Assembly (NCBI GenBank): GCA_963970005.1
Contig: CAXAMN010022851.1
Coordinates: forward strand, 917,878-981,877
Source: Durusdinium trenchii
Lineage: Eukaryota; Sar; Dinophyceae; Suessiales; Symbiodiniaceae
Reading direction: 5' to 3'
DNA length: 64,000 nt
Below, in pieces: positions 20,501-34,111 of the stretch (position 1 is its first letter; every line of letters begins with the position of its first letter). Below the pieces are notes generated by a model that did not search any database, was not told the origin of the DNA, and saw only the letters and a program-made list of their open reading frames with translations. The translations under genes were made by a program, and so were the position numbers.

Positions 20501-20570
20501 TGGCAGAACCGGAGGGGCTAGGCCGCATGGTGCAAATTCAGTGCTGCACATGAAGAGGAGCGGAGGGGCA
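14600..20570 (+). repeat. Long direct array, copy 1
   Basis: Reference copy of the unit. 14870-15580 matches 31110-31815, 15582-17250 matches 37838-39430, 17270-19687 matches 39990-42107, and 19688-20480 matches the inverted block at about 49640-48760. Parts of 16000-19600 look about 98 percent identical to copy 3 by eye. A piece of about 560 bp present in copies 3 and 4 is missing at about 17255. Many short open frames here are not conserved in frame between copies, so I call the unit non-coding. Confidence 0.8.
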
Positions 20571-22925
20571 TGATGCGATGCAAGTAAATATGAGGTGAAT
20601 TTCTACCGATCCCGGCATAAAAACTCCTGTGCCGTCATTGGAGTCAACAACAATCCCCATAACATGTTAGGACTCCTTCAGAATTTAGTAGCACAATGCT
20701 TTTCATTCACTAGATGATGCCAGGCCAAGTAATACAAAGTCGTCCACACTGCAGTCGTCCACACTGCAGTCCGTGCAGATCCAAAAGCACAGCCAAAGCC
20801 ACAGTCGTTTCAGATCGGGGTCATTTGAGTGGACCAGGTTCGGCACATGTTAGGACCTGTTGCTGGTGGAGCCATTGGAGTCAAAAAGCCACACCGCAAA
20901 ATCGCATGGAACAATGCACATCTAAAGTAAAGTCACCCCACATCGACTCAGGAAGGGTCCATCAGCTCGAAACGAAAAGGGGGCATGCGATCAGCTTGCA
21001 GGTGCCATTCCAGAACCTGTGCTGGCACGAAATATGGACTGCTACTCAACATCATCCAATCATTTTTGTAAAACAGATGCTTTCAATCGCTTTGGATTGC
21101 CTTCAAGCTCATCAGCCTTTGTGGGGCACAGCCCTGAGCCTTTGCAAGCATTACCAAGCCCTAGAAGGCCCGTGAGCCATTAAAGTTTGCCATGTAACGA
21201 TGGGAAAAGATGCTGATATAATATGCCTGGACTGTCTTCGCATAAAGGTTCGTATACAGGTCAACACACCGTCGCGAAAGGTCTGTGAAACGCTTATACG
21301 TCCCATGTGCGAAAGCTTGCGGTGCGGCTGCTTTTCGGATACCAGATATTCTTTTTTGGAATGACGTGGGTGTAAGCAAAACATCCTACGGTTCGTGTAA
21401 AGCAATTCTTTCCGTGGAGGTTCGCGAAAGCCACATCGCAAGCCGCCACTTGTGTGGTGCGAAAGACATGAGCGGAAGAAGAGCCCAGTAGAACAAATTC
21501 TGGATAGGTTTTTGAACAATACCCAGTTGGGTTTCTACTATCTATAGCAGGCAATAGCACTATATTTTGGACACGCCCGGTGGAGCACTCCCATGTTATG
21601 CGCCTATGAAGCCACCAGAATCCCTTCCAGAAGCACTTCTAATGCGTGCTAGCAAGACTGACGAGGATTTGTCAAGCAAGTTGATACTGTCGACCAATTG
21701 CAATAAAGAGTTGTGCTTGCTAAATGCATTAGGTTATTTTAGAGCTGTAGCCTCAGGCGTGGCAATCCGCATTAATGCACATGTGTGAAGCCGAAGCAAG
21801 CCGGCGCGAGGTGCTCAATCTACATTTTAGGCCATGCCCTTTGGGTGTTTGTAGTAAGTGCAGGCGCGAGATGGTAAGGATGCGTGAAACATGGGTGTGC
21901 TACTGAATCACCGTCCTAGAGTAACTTCTACTTCACTCCACAGGAAGCTGAGCAACAGTGTTTCTATATTGTTCTATTTTTTTACTTCCACTTTTGGTGC
22001 ACTTTCGGTGAGTGAAAAAGCCGCTGAAAATTCGAGGGCAAACCACACTAACATAGCAAATATCAGAATCCTCCAAAAACGGTCGTTTTGTACATTGGCA
22101 CAGAAGTCGGCTCGTTTTCATCCACGCTTTTTATTAATATAGTGCAGGGCTTCATTCCCAGATTCGCAAGGCTCCATGCTAGTGAAACGAACATGTGCTG
22201 TGTGGCTCACCAATTTTAGAACGCAGCAGTGCTCATGTTGCATTATAGGCACCTTGGACACTCTTCACCCTCCCCCATTAGCCCCCGGCCCCTCCTGTTG
22301 CAAACTGTGTTCAGGCACTACTAAGGCCTTAGCAGGCTTCAAATCTCAGTTTCTAATCGGTAGGCACTCAACATCCAAAAGTGCATGCATCGAACTGTTG
22401 CTAAGATTTTGTTTTCCTTTTGGTCTTGTGCTGAGACCTCGGTCCTGTTTCAGTCTATTCATTAAGATCTCGATTGTTGGTGATCTCTGGCTGAATGCTT
22501 CGATTCTCGCTCTGGCTAGCCAGAGCCCTTACCGAGACCCTATTGCGGCCTCAGCAAGGCCTTACCTTGGGGCACCTTACTACCAAGGAACAACGTTGTT
22601 TTCTTAAATTTTTGTTGTTTGTCTTCATATGGCCTGGTTCTTTGACAGTGCCACGTGGCTCCATCCAACCTCAGCTCCAATCACAATCATAATTAATCAA
22701 GAACATTGGTCCAACTACACCTTCAAACCTCACTTGCTTTCAATACTGCTTTCGGCAGGGGGTCGAAACCCTATAGTAGGGGGCTCGTTCGAGATCCGAC
22801 AGTCAGGGCAGTGATTTCTGTTAATGCACCACAATCATTTGCAACTCTTCGAGAGTCGCTTTTGTTGGTGATGTTTATTTTTTGTTTAAGGAACATGAGC
22901 GAATGTCGCTGAACTCTCGTAAGAT
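20571..22925. other. Spacer between array copies 1 and 2
   Basis: Contains a GCGAAAG-rich repeat (about 21190-21545), a 15-bp word (CGTCCACACTGCAGT) duplicated in tandem at about 20747-20778, and at 21600-21790 a segment related to 36240-36330 and 53560-53700. No gene was recognised. Confidence 0.6.
21190..21545 (+). repeat. GCGAAAG-type repeat, copy 1
   Basis: Shares order and wording with 51690-52040 and 52260-52580: CGCGAAAG, a TGGAATGAC or GTAAG landmark, GCGAAAGCTTGCG, GAAGAAGAGCCC, and a closing TGATAGGTTTTGA-like end. Confidence 0.65.
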
Positions 22926-25900
22926 AACATGCGCATGTTCAAGTGCATTGTGGATCCTTTCAAGCTTTTCGATAAAGGGAAAGCGCATTGCCAAAGCCTA
23001 GCAAGCATCACAAAGCCCTAGCGAGGTGCTCATTCTACATGTTGGGCGCTCCAATTCTTCCGCCCCAATTCTTGCTTCGTCGAGAATCGTCAGAGTGTGA
23101 TGGGGCCATGTTGACAGAGGCCGTGATTCGAAGGGCTTCGAAGGGCTTCGGGCCTCCGACGTATTTCTGTGGAGACACTTCCCACGGGTCCAGTACAGTA
23201 ATTCTGATTGTGTGGCATTTGAAAGCGTCTCCAGGTAGATTTGCTTGTCCTGCATCATCATCCTTCCGCGGTCATCCTGCATTTGGACGGAACTGGTGCA
23301 TGGATTTTTTTGGCTTGCGATGTTTTGTAGTCTAGTCTTTAGCTTCCCATGTTTGTCCGCGTTTTGTGTTGCACCTTCCGGTTGTGCCATCCATGTGCCA
23401 CTGCACTTGGCAAAGCTTGATTGTGTATAGGTGTAGACATGCCATTGGAGTAAATGTCCATCCCTTTTTTCACTAAAATACATCTAGTAGATGTGAAACC
23501 TAGTTCAGAGCAGATGTGTCAATCTTCAACCATTGCTTTGCAGTTGTCTCAGTTGCGGCAAGGCCGTTTTGATGCTATCCAGACTTGGAAAGTGGGGCGA
23601 AGCCTTTGCAAGCCTTACACGAGAACATCGCAGCTCTCAGTGCACCAGTTGCGGCACACAAGTTAAGGCACCCTCATTGCCGGGTCTATGAGCAAGCCAC
23701 CATGATCGTGCTGGGTCTATGAGCGACATTGACACCTAGAAAACCCAACGATGCAACAAAACACACAAAATAACTTTGTGATGCTTTTCCGGTCGTTTCT
23801 GTTAAGAACGGTTTTCTCGGCCAAGAAAAGGCTTTGTTTGGAAAAGAATCAGGCCAGCATGGGAATGAAGCGGACATCAATTCCAAATCCACCTCCTAGC
23901 ATCAGCCATTCGCCCTTCTTAAACTCAATGAAGCTGTTCGAAAGCAGCTGAGAGGAGACCTTTTGGTGTGCAAAATTATGTAAAGGGCAAGCGAAGGACC
24001 TGCAAAATGTAGAGCGTACGGCGTTTTTCAAGCTTGAAAGCATGTGGGATTCCCAATTATTGAGCCAAACGCCACTGTTCAGCAGGAGTCCAAGCTTGCA
24101 CAGGTTGAACACCTGCGAGCATATGATTGTTCTAAAAACATGTTTTTTCAAGGAAAGAAACAAGTGGCATATGTTTGCTTCACGATGTTATGATAGCTCT
24201 GTTGACATCGAGGAATTTTCAGGATGAAAGCATTTGCAGAGAAACCCTGGTGGATTCAATGACACTTGCTCTCAGCAGAGATTTGCTTTGGCTCTTTGCG
24301 CCTTTTGTGTTCTCTATTGCTTCTCATGCCAGTCCATTCTTTTGGCTTGTGCTGGTGCATGTCCCAACAGGGCGTGGCCAAAGATGCAGTTTTTCGACTG
24401 GGTCTTCCCAATGGAAGAAACTCAAGAAGCTAAAAGACAACTACGGCGGATCTATATTGGCCATGGGGTGTTAATCCGTTCTTTTGGTTAGTGCTTCTGG
24501 ATGTTGTCCCAACAGGGCCTTGCCGAAAATCAACTTATGGTCGATCATGGGTTTCCACACGAAGAAACCGATAGGTTTTGATCGGACATGCAGGAGCATC
24601 TCCCAAATAATTATGAAAGATAGAGGAAGCCTTGCAGATGTGACTTGACGCGGTGTTCGGATTGAATGTTTAATGGCTTACAAGGAGCCTTGATTTGCGC
24701 AAGCCAGGACGCAATCAAGAGGGACACAAACATTGTGTCGCCAGTGCGCAAACGGGATGTTTGTCATATTGCAATGGCAATACATTCACAACGTGCAATG
24801 GTGCTCCATTGGGAGTTCAACATGCCTTGCGGCCAGTTTGATGTTGAATAGCAGCTGTGCAGCCCCAACATTTTCCATCCTCCATCCACAGCCTCTCCAG
24901 CCGTATCCAGCCTGTGTCCACCGCATCCAGCGGCTATCCGCCAATTGCTTCTTGTACGAAGGATTTGATTCTTGCATTGTCGGGCAATCTTGCGCACATG
25001 GTGTAGCCGCAGTTTGACGAGCTGCACAAAAGCCAAATTTGACGTGAGGCTATATTCCCCACTTGCCGAATAAGGTCAGCAGTCACAATTCACTTGTCTC
25101 TTCAACCGCCGCCAAAGCCCCTTGCTCCAGCGAGATCAATTGGCCAGATATCGGGTCCGGGCAAACCGCGGTCCAAGTTCGACTTCGTTTTATCGGGTGA
25201 TGATGAGAGGCGCTGGTTTGATTGCTTTAGCCTTGGGCAGGCTTTGTGGATGTGTGGAACAGAGCATGAGCCAGAAGCACCTTGCGTTTTTCCAAGGATC
25301 GTTGCAGCAGGAGTCATAGTATAGGAGTCACAGGCCTTTAGTCAGTATGCTCGATCAAATTGCCACGTAGTTCATTGTGCTTCTTGTCGCCTTGTGCCAC
25401 ACAACAAAGGAGAGGTGAGGAAACGGTCCTATTCTCACATTGAAAGGGGGCTTGCCCCAAATCTGAACAATTCAATTCCTTGTTTCATGTCGTGCACTGT
25501 GCTGTTGTTTATTTTAACTGCAGGAATTGGATGGATTCACGTTTGTACTGAATCTTCGGACGTTGGAAAACTAAAGACTCAGATCAGTTTGGTTGGGGCA
25601 ATCCATTCTGTTGTACTTACCATGCCGACCAGTCTCAAGCGCCGCCACACCAGCGGAAGCATGCATTCCGAATTCCTTATCAATGTGGACCTTGCGGGGT
25701 TGCGCCAGCTGAAGCCACTGGGCCAACGCCAAGACCCCCGGCACTGAACACTGATGTGTGCTTGATATTGTTTAATTTCACATTCACTACTTGTACATGA
25801 ATCTGTTTTATGTATGGACCGACCTGTATTGATGGATCTATTCAGCCAGAAGCTGACTCTTTTGCCCCAGACCTGAGTTGCAATATATATCCTGCTGCCA

Positions 25901-28900
25901 GCCCCAGGGCCGTAGCAGGACCACTGGTAAGCTAAGCTTGCTGTTTTCTGGAGAATTTTCGGGAGCTCCAACCGAGAAAGAAGATTGCAGCAAGCAACAT
26001 GCACCCTGTTACAGCAAAGCCTGTGTGCTGCTACATGGGTCAAAATGGTCTCATTCCCCGGCTGGCATGGCCTGACTGTCTTTTCATTGATTTTTGGGTT
26101 GGTGTGATTGGTGGTCGTGGTGTCCATAAGAGTGTTTGAGACATCGCTAATTCGGCTCATGCAAGTCGCAGAGCATTGAATTATATAAGTCTCCTAAAGT
26201 TTGCAAATCTCAAGTGAGCACAATTCTGACCACCCACAGCTGGCAAGCACACCTCTTTGTCAGTGCGGTTTCTTTTCCACAGCCGCGAATTCACCTGCGT
26301 TGTTGTGTCCAAGAGCCATGTGAGCCATATTTGTTCGCCTGAAGCGGACCGGGCCGTGTTTTCGGTCGCCCATTTTCCCTGACGATCGGAGGATGGATGG
26401 GGCACGGCTTGACATTGTTTCAAGCTTTGTGCCCAATTGCTTCTGTGAGCTGTGCGTGATTTGAGATTTGGGCAGTTGCAAAACGTGATGCACGCTGCCG
26501 ATCCCTTGGGGCATTATGCATGGTTTGTTATTTCTTGTTTGTGGGGAACAAAATTGTCATGCTAACACAGACGGTGGCCAGTGAAAGACCTGGATCATGT
26601 CGCTGTGAGAACAAGTCCTTGTTCTTCCCTAAAGACGTGGTGAGTGCCTTTAGGCAAGCCTGTGGGGAATTCAAGGCACAACTGTGAGCAGCAGTTGTTC
26701 TGGGCCCACCGTACCATACCATACCATTGGAGTGTGAACCCAAGAAAGGTCTTGCTGCAGGGCCTTGTTCTTCTTGGACATTTTGACAACTTGTGGCTTT
26801 CCACATGTCGTGTCCGGCAAGTGTTCAGGGTGACCGCAACAGTAGTGAGATGCGCAGTAGCAGGTTTGACCAGACCAGCCCATCTTCACATACATCACAT
26901 AGATGCCACGGATTGCCTTGTTTCGGACGAAGTCATGTTTGAGAACAAGCTCCTGCTACATGTGGATGTTCATGGGTTTTCCTAAACTTTGTCGCAGCGT
27001 GAGTACCGCTTTCCATCTTTGGCCGCCAATGCTGAACCTATGAAAGTTGGCATGCAATGCAAACCTCAATCTCCAAACTCTTCGGGCAGCTGCTCTCCAC
27101 GATTGTTTGAGGGAGCTTTGCAACTTGCACGTTGCATTTGCAGGGTTTGAGGACTGCCTGCTGGAAGTGCTGTTGCCTTTGTAAGTGTTCAAGCCTTGAA
27201 GCCTGAGACTGGGCTCGCTGACGTTGGTTGTTTTGCTGCCTGATTGGTCCAAATGTCAGAGAATTGGCATTTGTTGAAGCAGACGTGAGGCAGACCTGTT
27301 CCCAGTACAGTTCATTTGTCCACATCGTCCGCATAAATGGTGTGATGAATGTTGCTTCAAGTTGGTTCCTGCCTGGCTGAGGCAGAGGCAAAGGCTTGAA
27401 ACTTCTTGTATTCTGCTTCGTGGAAACGCATTGAAAGCAATGAGTGGGGTTCAGGCTTCATGTTTGCTTGGCACATCGTGCAAATGTAGTTTCAGACGGT
27501 GCGTAGTGCACCAAAATTGTGGAAGAACACCTTTTCGCAGCTGTCGGAATGACAGCTTTGGAACATAGCATGACATAGCTAATCATCGGGGTGCTTTCTT
27601 GCACTAAGTCACTACATAAATCGTAAACAAATCCGGTTGTGGCTCCTGCCAAGCCCTACATGTGTTGATTTTGTTGCCAGGTTTGGTCGAGCTAGTTGTG
27701 TGACAGAATATGTTCAGAGAAGCGAGGTGTAGACAATAGGCACTTGCAGCGTCAGTGGCATGGGTGGGCTTTGATTCGGCTTTGGGAGAGCGCTGCCAAT
27801 GGAAGTTGCTCCTTGCCTAGCCCCACGGGACGCTCTCACAGAAGTTGGGCAAGGATCAAAAGTCGATAGGCGATAGGACAACTTCCGGTAGCCTGCAGAA
27901 GTTATGCCTGTCGTCGTGGAAAAGTTCAGGACAGACCCTTATTTTTCACTTCGGGGCATGCAGCTGTCACTCTTCTTCCATGTATGCACCTCTCAACCTC
28001 TTGCAGAAGTGGGGCAAGGACTAAAAGTCGATAGGCGATAGGACAACTTCTGGTAGCCATAAGTTATGCCCGTGTCACTCAACGTGTGGTCACGGCAATG
28101 AAGCGCGGAACTAAGAAGCAACACATCGGCAAGCTGTATTTCCAATTATATAGTAGAGAGAGGCCCTTTAGAGCCTCTCTCAATGACTTAAGGACTTTGC
28201 AGCCTTCAATCTTAAACTTACGATCTTTTGGGGCCTGATGCTGAGGCTGTTGGATCTTTTTCACTTCCAAACAGGACATCGTGGAACGGTGGAAGGCGCG
28301 TGGACATTCGGGGCTATTCGTGGACGTTTCGTGGAATGGTGGGCCAGTAGGAAAGCTGAGTGCAACAAAATCCCAGAAACCTTCGCAGAACTTCGTGGAA
28401 GGTACTTTTGATGCACTAACTTCGTATATGATATATATAAGATTATATAAGTGATTTTTGCTGACCTCCATTCCCTACACACCCTCCATTTAGCCTTCAA
28501 ATTAAACACAGAACGAGGGCGCCACCGGATGCAGCACAGGCCACGATTCCAAAGGAATTGCTCACTTGACTTCAGAGTTAGGCTTCATGCTGCTTTTTTT
28601 CGCAGGCATTGTGCAAGGATTCGCATTTTGTCCGGTTGGAGCCGAAGCCAGCCCGCAATTGACGCATCAAAACGCACAAGTTCTTGCCAGAGTTTTACAT
28701 GCACTGTGCCGAGCCAGCTGCCAAATTGTGTTTTAACAGCTCCTAGACATGCAGACAGTCCGTAATTGGGAATTGGGCAGCTTACCGGTGGGTAACTAGT
28801 AGTAGGTTGCCTGTGGCAATGCAGAGGTCAAGCTGCTCCTCAAGAAAGTTGTCGGCAGCAACCAGCAGACTTAGCAGACCTTGCTGATTGCACGCTCACC

Positions 28901-29410
28901 AAGACTTACTTTTCCAGCCAAGCATTCATAGGCTTTGAACGGTGTGTGTCTATTCACATGCGTTTAGTCAATGCTCAAGACATGACATACGTACACTTCC
29001 ACAGTCCCCAAAGCTGTGGACATGTAGGACCATCTAAGGCATCCAAGGTCCTTCCTTGAAACTGACTTGGTGCCAGGACATGAGAGTCCATCCAAAACAC
29101 CATTTCCCATGTGACTTGAATTTTGAGCTTTTCGGCACCGTCTTTGATGGAGATTTAGGAAACCCGAGTCCTATTGTACAGTAAAACCAGTCAGCCTTTG
29201 AAACCTCGGCTGACCTTCTTGACGATTCGATGTTTTCGAGGGCACCCATGGAACCACGGCACTTTGGACGACACAAAACTCCACTTGGCGAGCAGAGAAG
29301 AGCGCCCGGAGTGGCCAAAGGCTGAATGCCAGGTGGTTCCTGGGTGCCGAGAACATGATTCACCCTGCTGACAGGGTTTGATCCAAGATGCTTTAAGCAA
29401 GGATCCTTGT
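22926..29410 (+). repeat. Long direct array, copy 2 (diverged)
   Basis: Landmarks appear in the same order as copy 1: the CCTTGCTCCAG segment at about 25113, the GTGGCTTTCCAC segment at about 26788, a lesion-rich version of 18350-18850 around 27400-27700, and the CAGACAGTCCGTAATTGG segment at about 28750. Clearly more diverged than copies 1 and 3. It includes a local duplication, 24358-24425 resembling 24500-24570. Confidence 0.65.
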
Positions 29411-30404
29411 TGACTTTTTGCACAAGAATGATTTTCACTTACAGATGTCATATCTCGAGCACTGTCGTAGCCTTCGTGCCAGTCCGAAGGTGGTGAACAT
29501 GCCGTGATCGAGAAAGATGCTTTAGCGGACCGCGTTAATGCATGCTTTCAAGAGCCGTGCAGGAACCACTGTAAGCAGAGCCACTGTGCCAAAAAATATG
29601 CTTACCAGTTTGACTAGTTTGACTCTCTTGAGCAATTTCGAGTCTTCAGTATTGCTCACAGTTGCCATGCTCGCGTGGCTGCCCCGAACCCACCGATACT
29701 CAGTCCGATACTCAAAAGAAAAATAACACCAGGGGGTGCCGTGCGCGCTTCAGTTGAATATAAATATATATATAGTTGAATGCATAATTCACATGATTAT
29801 ATAGTTATACAAGAGTTATATATAAATATGTATTATATATATATATATTGTAATTGTAATGGTCGTGCATGGGTACTGTATTCAACAAAGAAAACCTTTT
29901 CTTGGAGTGATCCGATTCCCACCCTGAAAGGCGATTTTGTGCGGATTGACACGATGTTCTGACGCTTGTTATGGCATCAAATCTGGTTTGTGCTCTGACA
30001 CGTCCTTTATCATAATAAAGGGTTGGAAACGTTCTGGACTGTGTTCTGACACCTTTGCTGGCATGTGTTCTTACATGTGTCCTTGACATGTGCTGTGACA
30101 TACGGACCAACTTCAGTCCTGGTATGTGTTCTGACATGTATTCCGACATTTGTTCTGCCATCAGACATGTCCTTGCAGTCTACCTGACGTAAAACCAGGC
30201 AGTGTAATTAATATTCTGAGCTGAGTTCTATCAGGCAAAATTGCTAGCATTCTATCTGCCATAACTGCTGGCATTCTATTTGGCATCATTGCTGGCTTTC
30301 TATTTGGCGTATACTATGGCTCTACTTGCCAAATGCTCTTGCCTTTTTTTGGCTTACCTTTTGATATTCTTTCCCTGGCATGTGTTCTGACATTCTATTT
30401 GGCG
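29411..30404. repeat. AT tract and two short degenerate repeats
   Basis: 29750-29860 is TATA-rich. 30040-30170 repeats ATGTGTTCTGACAT-like words. 30240-30404 repeats GCTGGCATTCTATTTGGCAT-like words. No gene was seen. Confidence 0.7.
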
Positions 30405-30626
30405 AGGTCCGCAGTGCCCACTGCGATCTGGAGCTGGCCGTTCAGGGCCGGCAGCGCCCACTGCGATCTGGCGCTTGCTGTTAGGGTCCGGTATTGCCCA
30501 CTGCGATCTGGCGCTTGCTGGTGAGGTCCGGGAGTGCCCACTGCGATCTGGCCTTTGGGGTCAGGTAGCGGCCTTTTTGCGACTTGGCGCTTGCTGTTGA
30601 GGGCCGGTGGTAGCCACTGCAGCTTG
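30405..30626. repeat. 40-bp minisatellite
   Basis: CTGCGATCTGG begins at 30421, 30461, 30501 and 30541, an exact 40-bp period, followed by two decayed units near 30578 and 30615. Confidence 0.9.
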
Positions 30627-30925
30627 ACTTGACCATAAATCATGTGTAGGCACGGCCAGTGATCTGGATCCAGTTCATACCTGTAGTAGATGTTAGAATG
30701 AAATGGTTAGATTGTCAACGCATAGGAGTGTTCAACTCTAGTATTGTTGTTTGTATGCTATACAGCTCTGGCCAGCAGGGGTAAGGCTTAGCAGCATATC
30801 TCACACAATCAAAGGCTTGATTTGCAAGCCCAACTAAGACAAAGCTTCAACTCAAGGAGAACTAAGCAGCTCTCATCGCTCAATTTGCGGCCCACTAGTT
30901 CAGATAAAGAACCCTCATTGCTGTT
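30610..30925 (+). repeat. About 300-bp direct repeat, left copy
   Basis: Near-identical in order to 36775-37075. Shared words include AGCTTGACTTGAC, CATAGGAGTGTTCAACTCT, CAGCTCTGGCCAGCAGGG and AATTTGCGGCCC. Confidence 0.8.
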
Positions 30926-31859
30926 TCTATAAGCTCCCACATGTTCATGTCCATGTTTCCAGTTGTGCCATGTTGGGTGCTTGTGTTTGACGCATTCTGG
31001 ACCAATCACAAATACGTAGATTTACCGAGTTGCGCTGTCAGCTGTCAACTTGTACGTATGCATGCGGGTTCAGGCTCAAACAATCAGCAGACGTTGACTC
31101 AGAGGCATTTTACGGTTTAGCAACTTGAAGTCGATCCAACCAACATTGCCAATTCAGTGCAAAAGCAACTTCAGCACCACACACGTTGAATCTAACAGTG
31201 GGCCTGTCTCAAGTTTGTTTGTTCTATTTTCTCGTTTCCTTCACGGTGATCATCCACAGAACATGTGCCACTCTTTCACCGCAGCTGATCCTGCAGTTGA
31301 TCTTCGGCTCATTGTGAGGATATTTTTTGCAAAACTTGACATTCCACTTAACATCCATCAGGATCATCGAAGTAACCAGGGAGCATCCCGCATTCAGCTG
31401 GATCAGGGTTCGGCCTGATGGTGAAGGAGAGGGACGTTCAACAGGATCATGGAAGTAGTCAATGATATTGTTTGATCCCGAGTAACCACTTGACGGAGTG
31501 TGTTAAAGGCGCGCTGCTGCTTGAAACTGGCCATTGTCACAACTTGAGAAATACCTCCAGCAGGCGCGGTTGCTTCTAGATCATACCAGGCCGCGTAGTG
31601 TACATGGATCAGTGCTGCACATAAGGAGGGGGAGGGGGTCATTGCACCAAGAAATTCAGTGTGAGTGGAATTTTTGCAAGGCTTGGCGTTTTTCACGCCC
31701 ACGCTCCCTTTGTGCAGCCGCAAGATGGCCGGAAATGTTTCATGTTTCACTGCACGCCGCTTCCAAATTCCGGATGGTGATTCATGTCTCCTGACAGGCC
31801 ATGTCTGCAGCGATTAAAGCACAAAAACCGACTGGGCGGCGTTAGCGAAGCCTTTACGT

Positions 31860-34111
31860 TGGGCAGGCCGCCTGGTAAACAACCACCCCATGGTGAGGAG
31901 TTGGTGTCACCCAATGACCAGCCAAGAGCTGCATTGCGAGGGTCCTTGGAGTTCCTAAGGTGTTCTTTTCATCGGAGTGCCGATTCGCCATGGAGTGAGG
32001 TCAGTTGCATGCGATGTGCATGCGATGTTGCCAAAAGACCCCTTCTTGTGCGCAGTGCTCCAAAAATTCCGCACACGGAAACACAACCCTGCAAAATGCT
32101 GGCGCCTATTGAGCTTCAATACCTGAAGGAATTGGCCGCTTGGTCTTCGAACCGGTCGCGCATTGTCTTCATGTCGAGCAACGAGTCGAGTTCGGAAACC
32201 AATTTGGAGATGGTTTGAAGCCACGTTCAGATTGCACCCACTTTGCATATTGTTGTTTTAATTGCGAGCATGGTTTGCCCCACTTCGCAGTTGGAAGGAT
32301 ATTGAAGACTTCGCCCTGAGGATGTCGGACTAATTCACCCAGGTCTCGGACTAGAATTGCGACACTCATTCATGACACCATAAGTGCCCAAACATCTCTC
32401 ATGGACAAGAAGATTAACAGAAACTGCCAGCTGCCACAAGGAATTGGCTTGGTGCAGATCCTCTAGGCAGATCATCATCGATTTCTTGATGCCCCTTTTA
32501 AGTTGGACCGTGAAAAACGCCTTTGTCCCAACATGCTGTTGGAGCACCACGGTCATGTGGAGCACTCGTTTTGGTGTCCCCACAAGCCGATTTCACCTGC
32601 CCAAGATTTCAACCAAAAGGACCCCCTAAAGGGTACATGTCCAAATGCTAGGATTTGGACCGTCTTCACTCTATGTCGGCTCTTATGGATGCTGGTGTTC
32701 CCTCTGCAAAAAGAAAGGGAAGCTTTATGAAGCTTTGCATCCTGGTCGCTCGGAAGTCTTACAGAAAGCTCGAAGAACCAGCTCTGTGAGTCGTGTGAGC
32801 AACTAGGTCGACAGGGCTTTACCTGGTGGCTTTGCCGGGCACTCCGTCCGGCCAGCCATGCTGGGAAGCGCTGGGACAAATGAAGTGCTTTTGAGCGATC
32901 GAATGAAGAACGTGGTTCCCAAAAGCTGAACAAGAATGACAAATTGGTCGAGCACTTGGTTGAAGTCCTCATGGATCATGAGATCCTCAAAGAAGTATCG
33001 CAAGTCGCTCCGGTGGTCCTCCCGCTGAAACAGTTCAAGAATAGATCCCCTCCCTCCAACGAATACAGGCCCGTTAGCAGTTGCAAGACGGTGTTTCTTT
33101 TCAAGCAGCACGGTGGGCAATCGACTGTCGTGTTTGTTGCAGGGCATGGCAAGTGGCTTATAGGCCGTGCTGCAAGTAATTTGAGAAATACTCGTTTTCC
33201 AGTGCGGTTACTCAGAGAAAAGATTCTGCCAGTATGTGGTTTAGCAACCTGAAACCAAAGACTGCCGAAGTCCTCACCGTGCACGGACGTCCTCGCGAGA
33301 ACCTGCTGAGAGATGCCATTCTTCGGTGGCTTCTCCGGTTCCTCTCCGAGGCTCCAGGGCGCTGGACGGCCACTCGATGCGACGCGCCGGACGCATCGCC
33401 AAGAATCGCCCAAGGACTCCTTTCTGTTTGAATCGGCGATGAGTCGATGGGTCAACGGTGAAGAACAGTAGTCAATAGCTGATCGTTTTGGTCCACTTGC
33501 TCCACACCCCATTCCACACGTATGGAACGCAACTGCGTGCCCTTGCTGCCGAACTTTGCCGCCGTGGTGGACTGCGACTGGGTGCGGGGTGGCCGGTAGG
33601 CCTGTAGGGTTGGTTTGAGTTCTTTTTGCCAACCTTTTCTTCACCGCGGCCCATATGCGCGATGGCCACCCACGACATATTTGCCTTTGGTCTCCTTCCA
33701 TACCTCAGTGAGGCCAGCAACGTGTGTGCGATGTTGCACCCGGTCGCACCCAAAAAACAGAACCTACGGTCTCAGACCACCACTTCTTCCTTCCGCGAAG
33801 GCAGAGGTCACGGTGCGAACTTGCGATGGAACTCGTGGCGAACGGCCGTGGTGTTGCCGCCGCAGGACCCATGAGACCTGCCCCGGTCGAGCGTGACCCA
33901 ATGCTGGAAGTGTCAAAGGAAAAGCGTTTGGCGCTTGAGCAACAGATGGAGAAAACTACTCCAGGGCAGATTCTCAGCGCAAGCCAAAGCAAGACCCCAT
34001 AAATCTATACCCAGAATTCCAGTTTGGAAGCTTGGTGCTTTGAAACATGAGATTCAGCCAGCCAGGCCCTTCCGACCACCAATGCCATCAGCTCCGGCTG
34101 ATCCTACATGA
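31860..34111 (+). pseudogene. Degraded coding sequence, family unknown
   Basis: Several plus-strand stretches have protein-like composition but change frame or stop. Examples are MLAPIELQYLKELAAW (32097-32144, in a frame open from 31784 to 32218), GKLYEALHPGRSEVLQKARR (from about 32720), CESCEQLGRQGFTWWLCRAL (from about 32786) ending at an in-frame TGA at 32881, then LNKNDKLVEHLVEVLMDHEI and SPPSNEYRPVSSC up to about 33100. Later come PMRPAPVERDPMLEVSKEKR (from about 33869) and WKLGALKHEIQPARPFRPPM ending at TGA 34109. Gaps of only about 36-46 nt between the last two frames suggest frameshift rather than an intron. It could instead be a multi-exon gene with unrecognised splice sites. I could not name a family. 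Confidence 0.35.

Noticed and set aside
19601..20521. 306-codon open frame in array copy 1
   Set aside because: The inverted relative near 49200 has a 3-bp and an 80-bp difference and no single conserved frame. In the alternative frame that shares a stop, differences between copies are mostly amino-acid changing. I treat it as chance.
25579..26160. 193-codon minus-strand open frame
   Set aside because: Lies in array copy 2; the matching parts of copies 3 and 4 are broken in this frame, and the composition is not protein-like.
32976..33701. 241-codon minus-strand open frame
   Set aside because: It lies opposite plus-strand segments that look more coding-like, and it has low-complexity composition with no motif.
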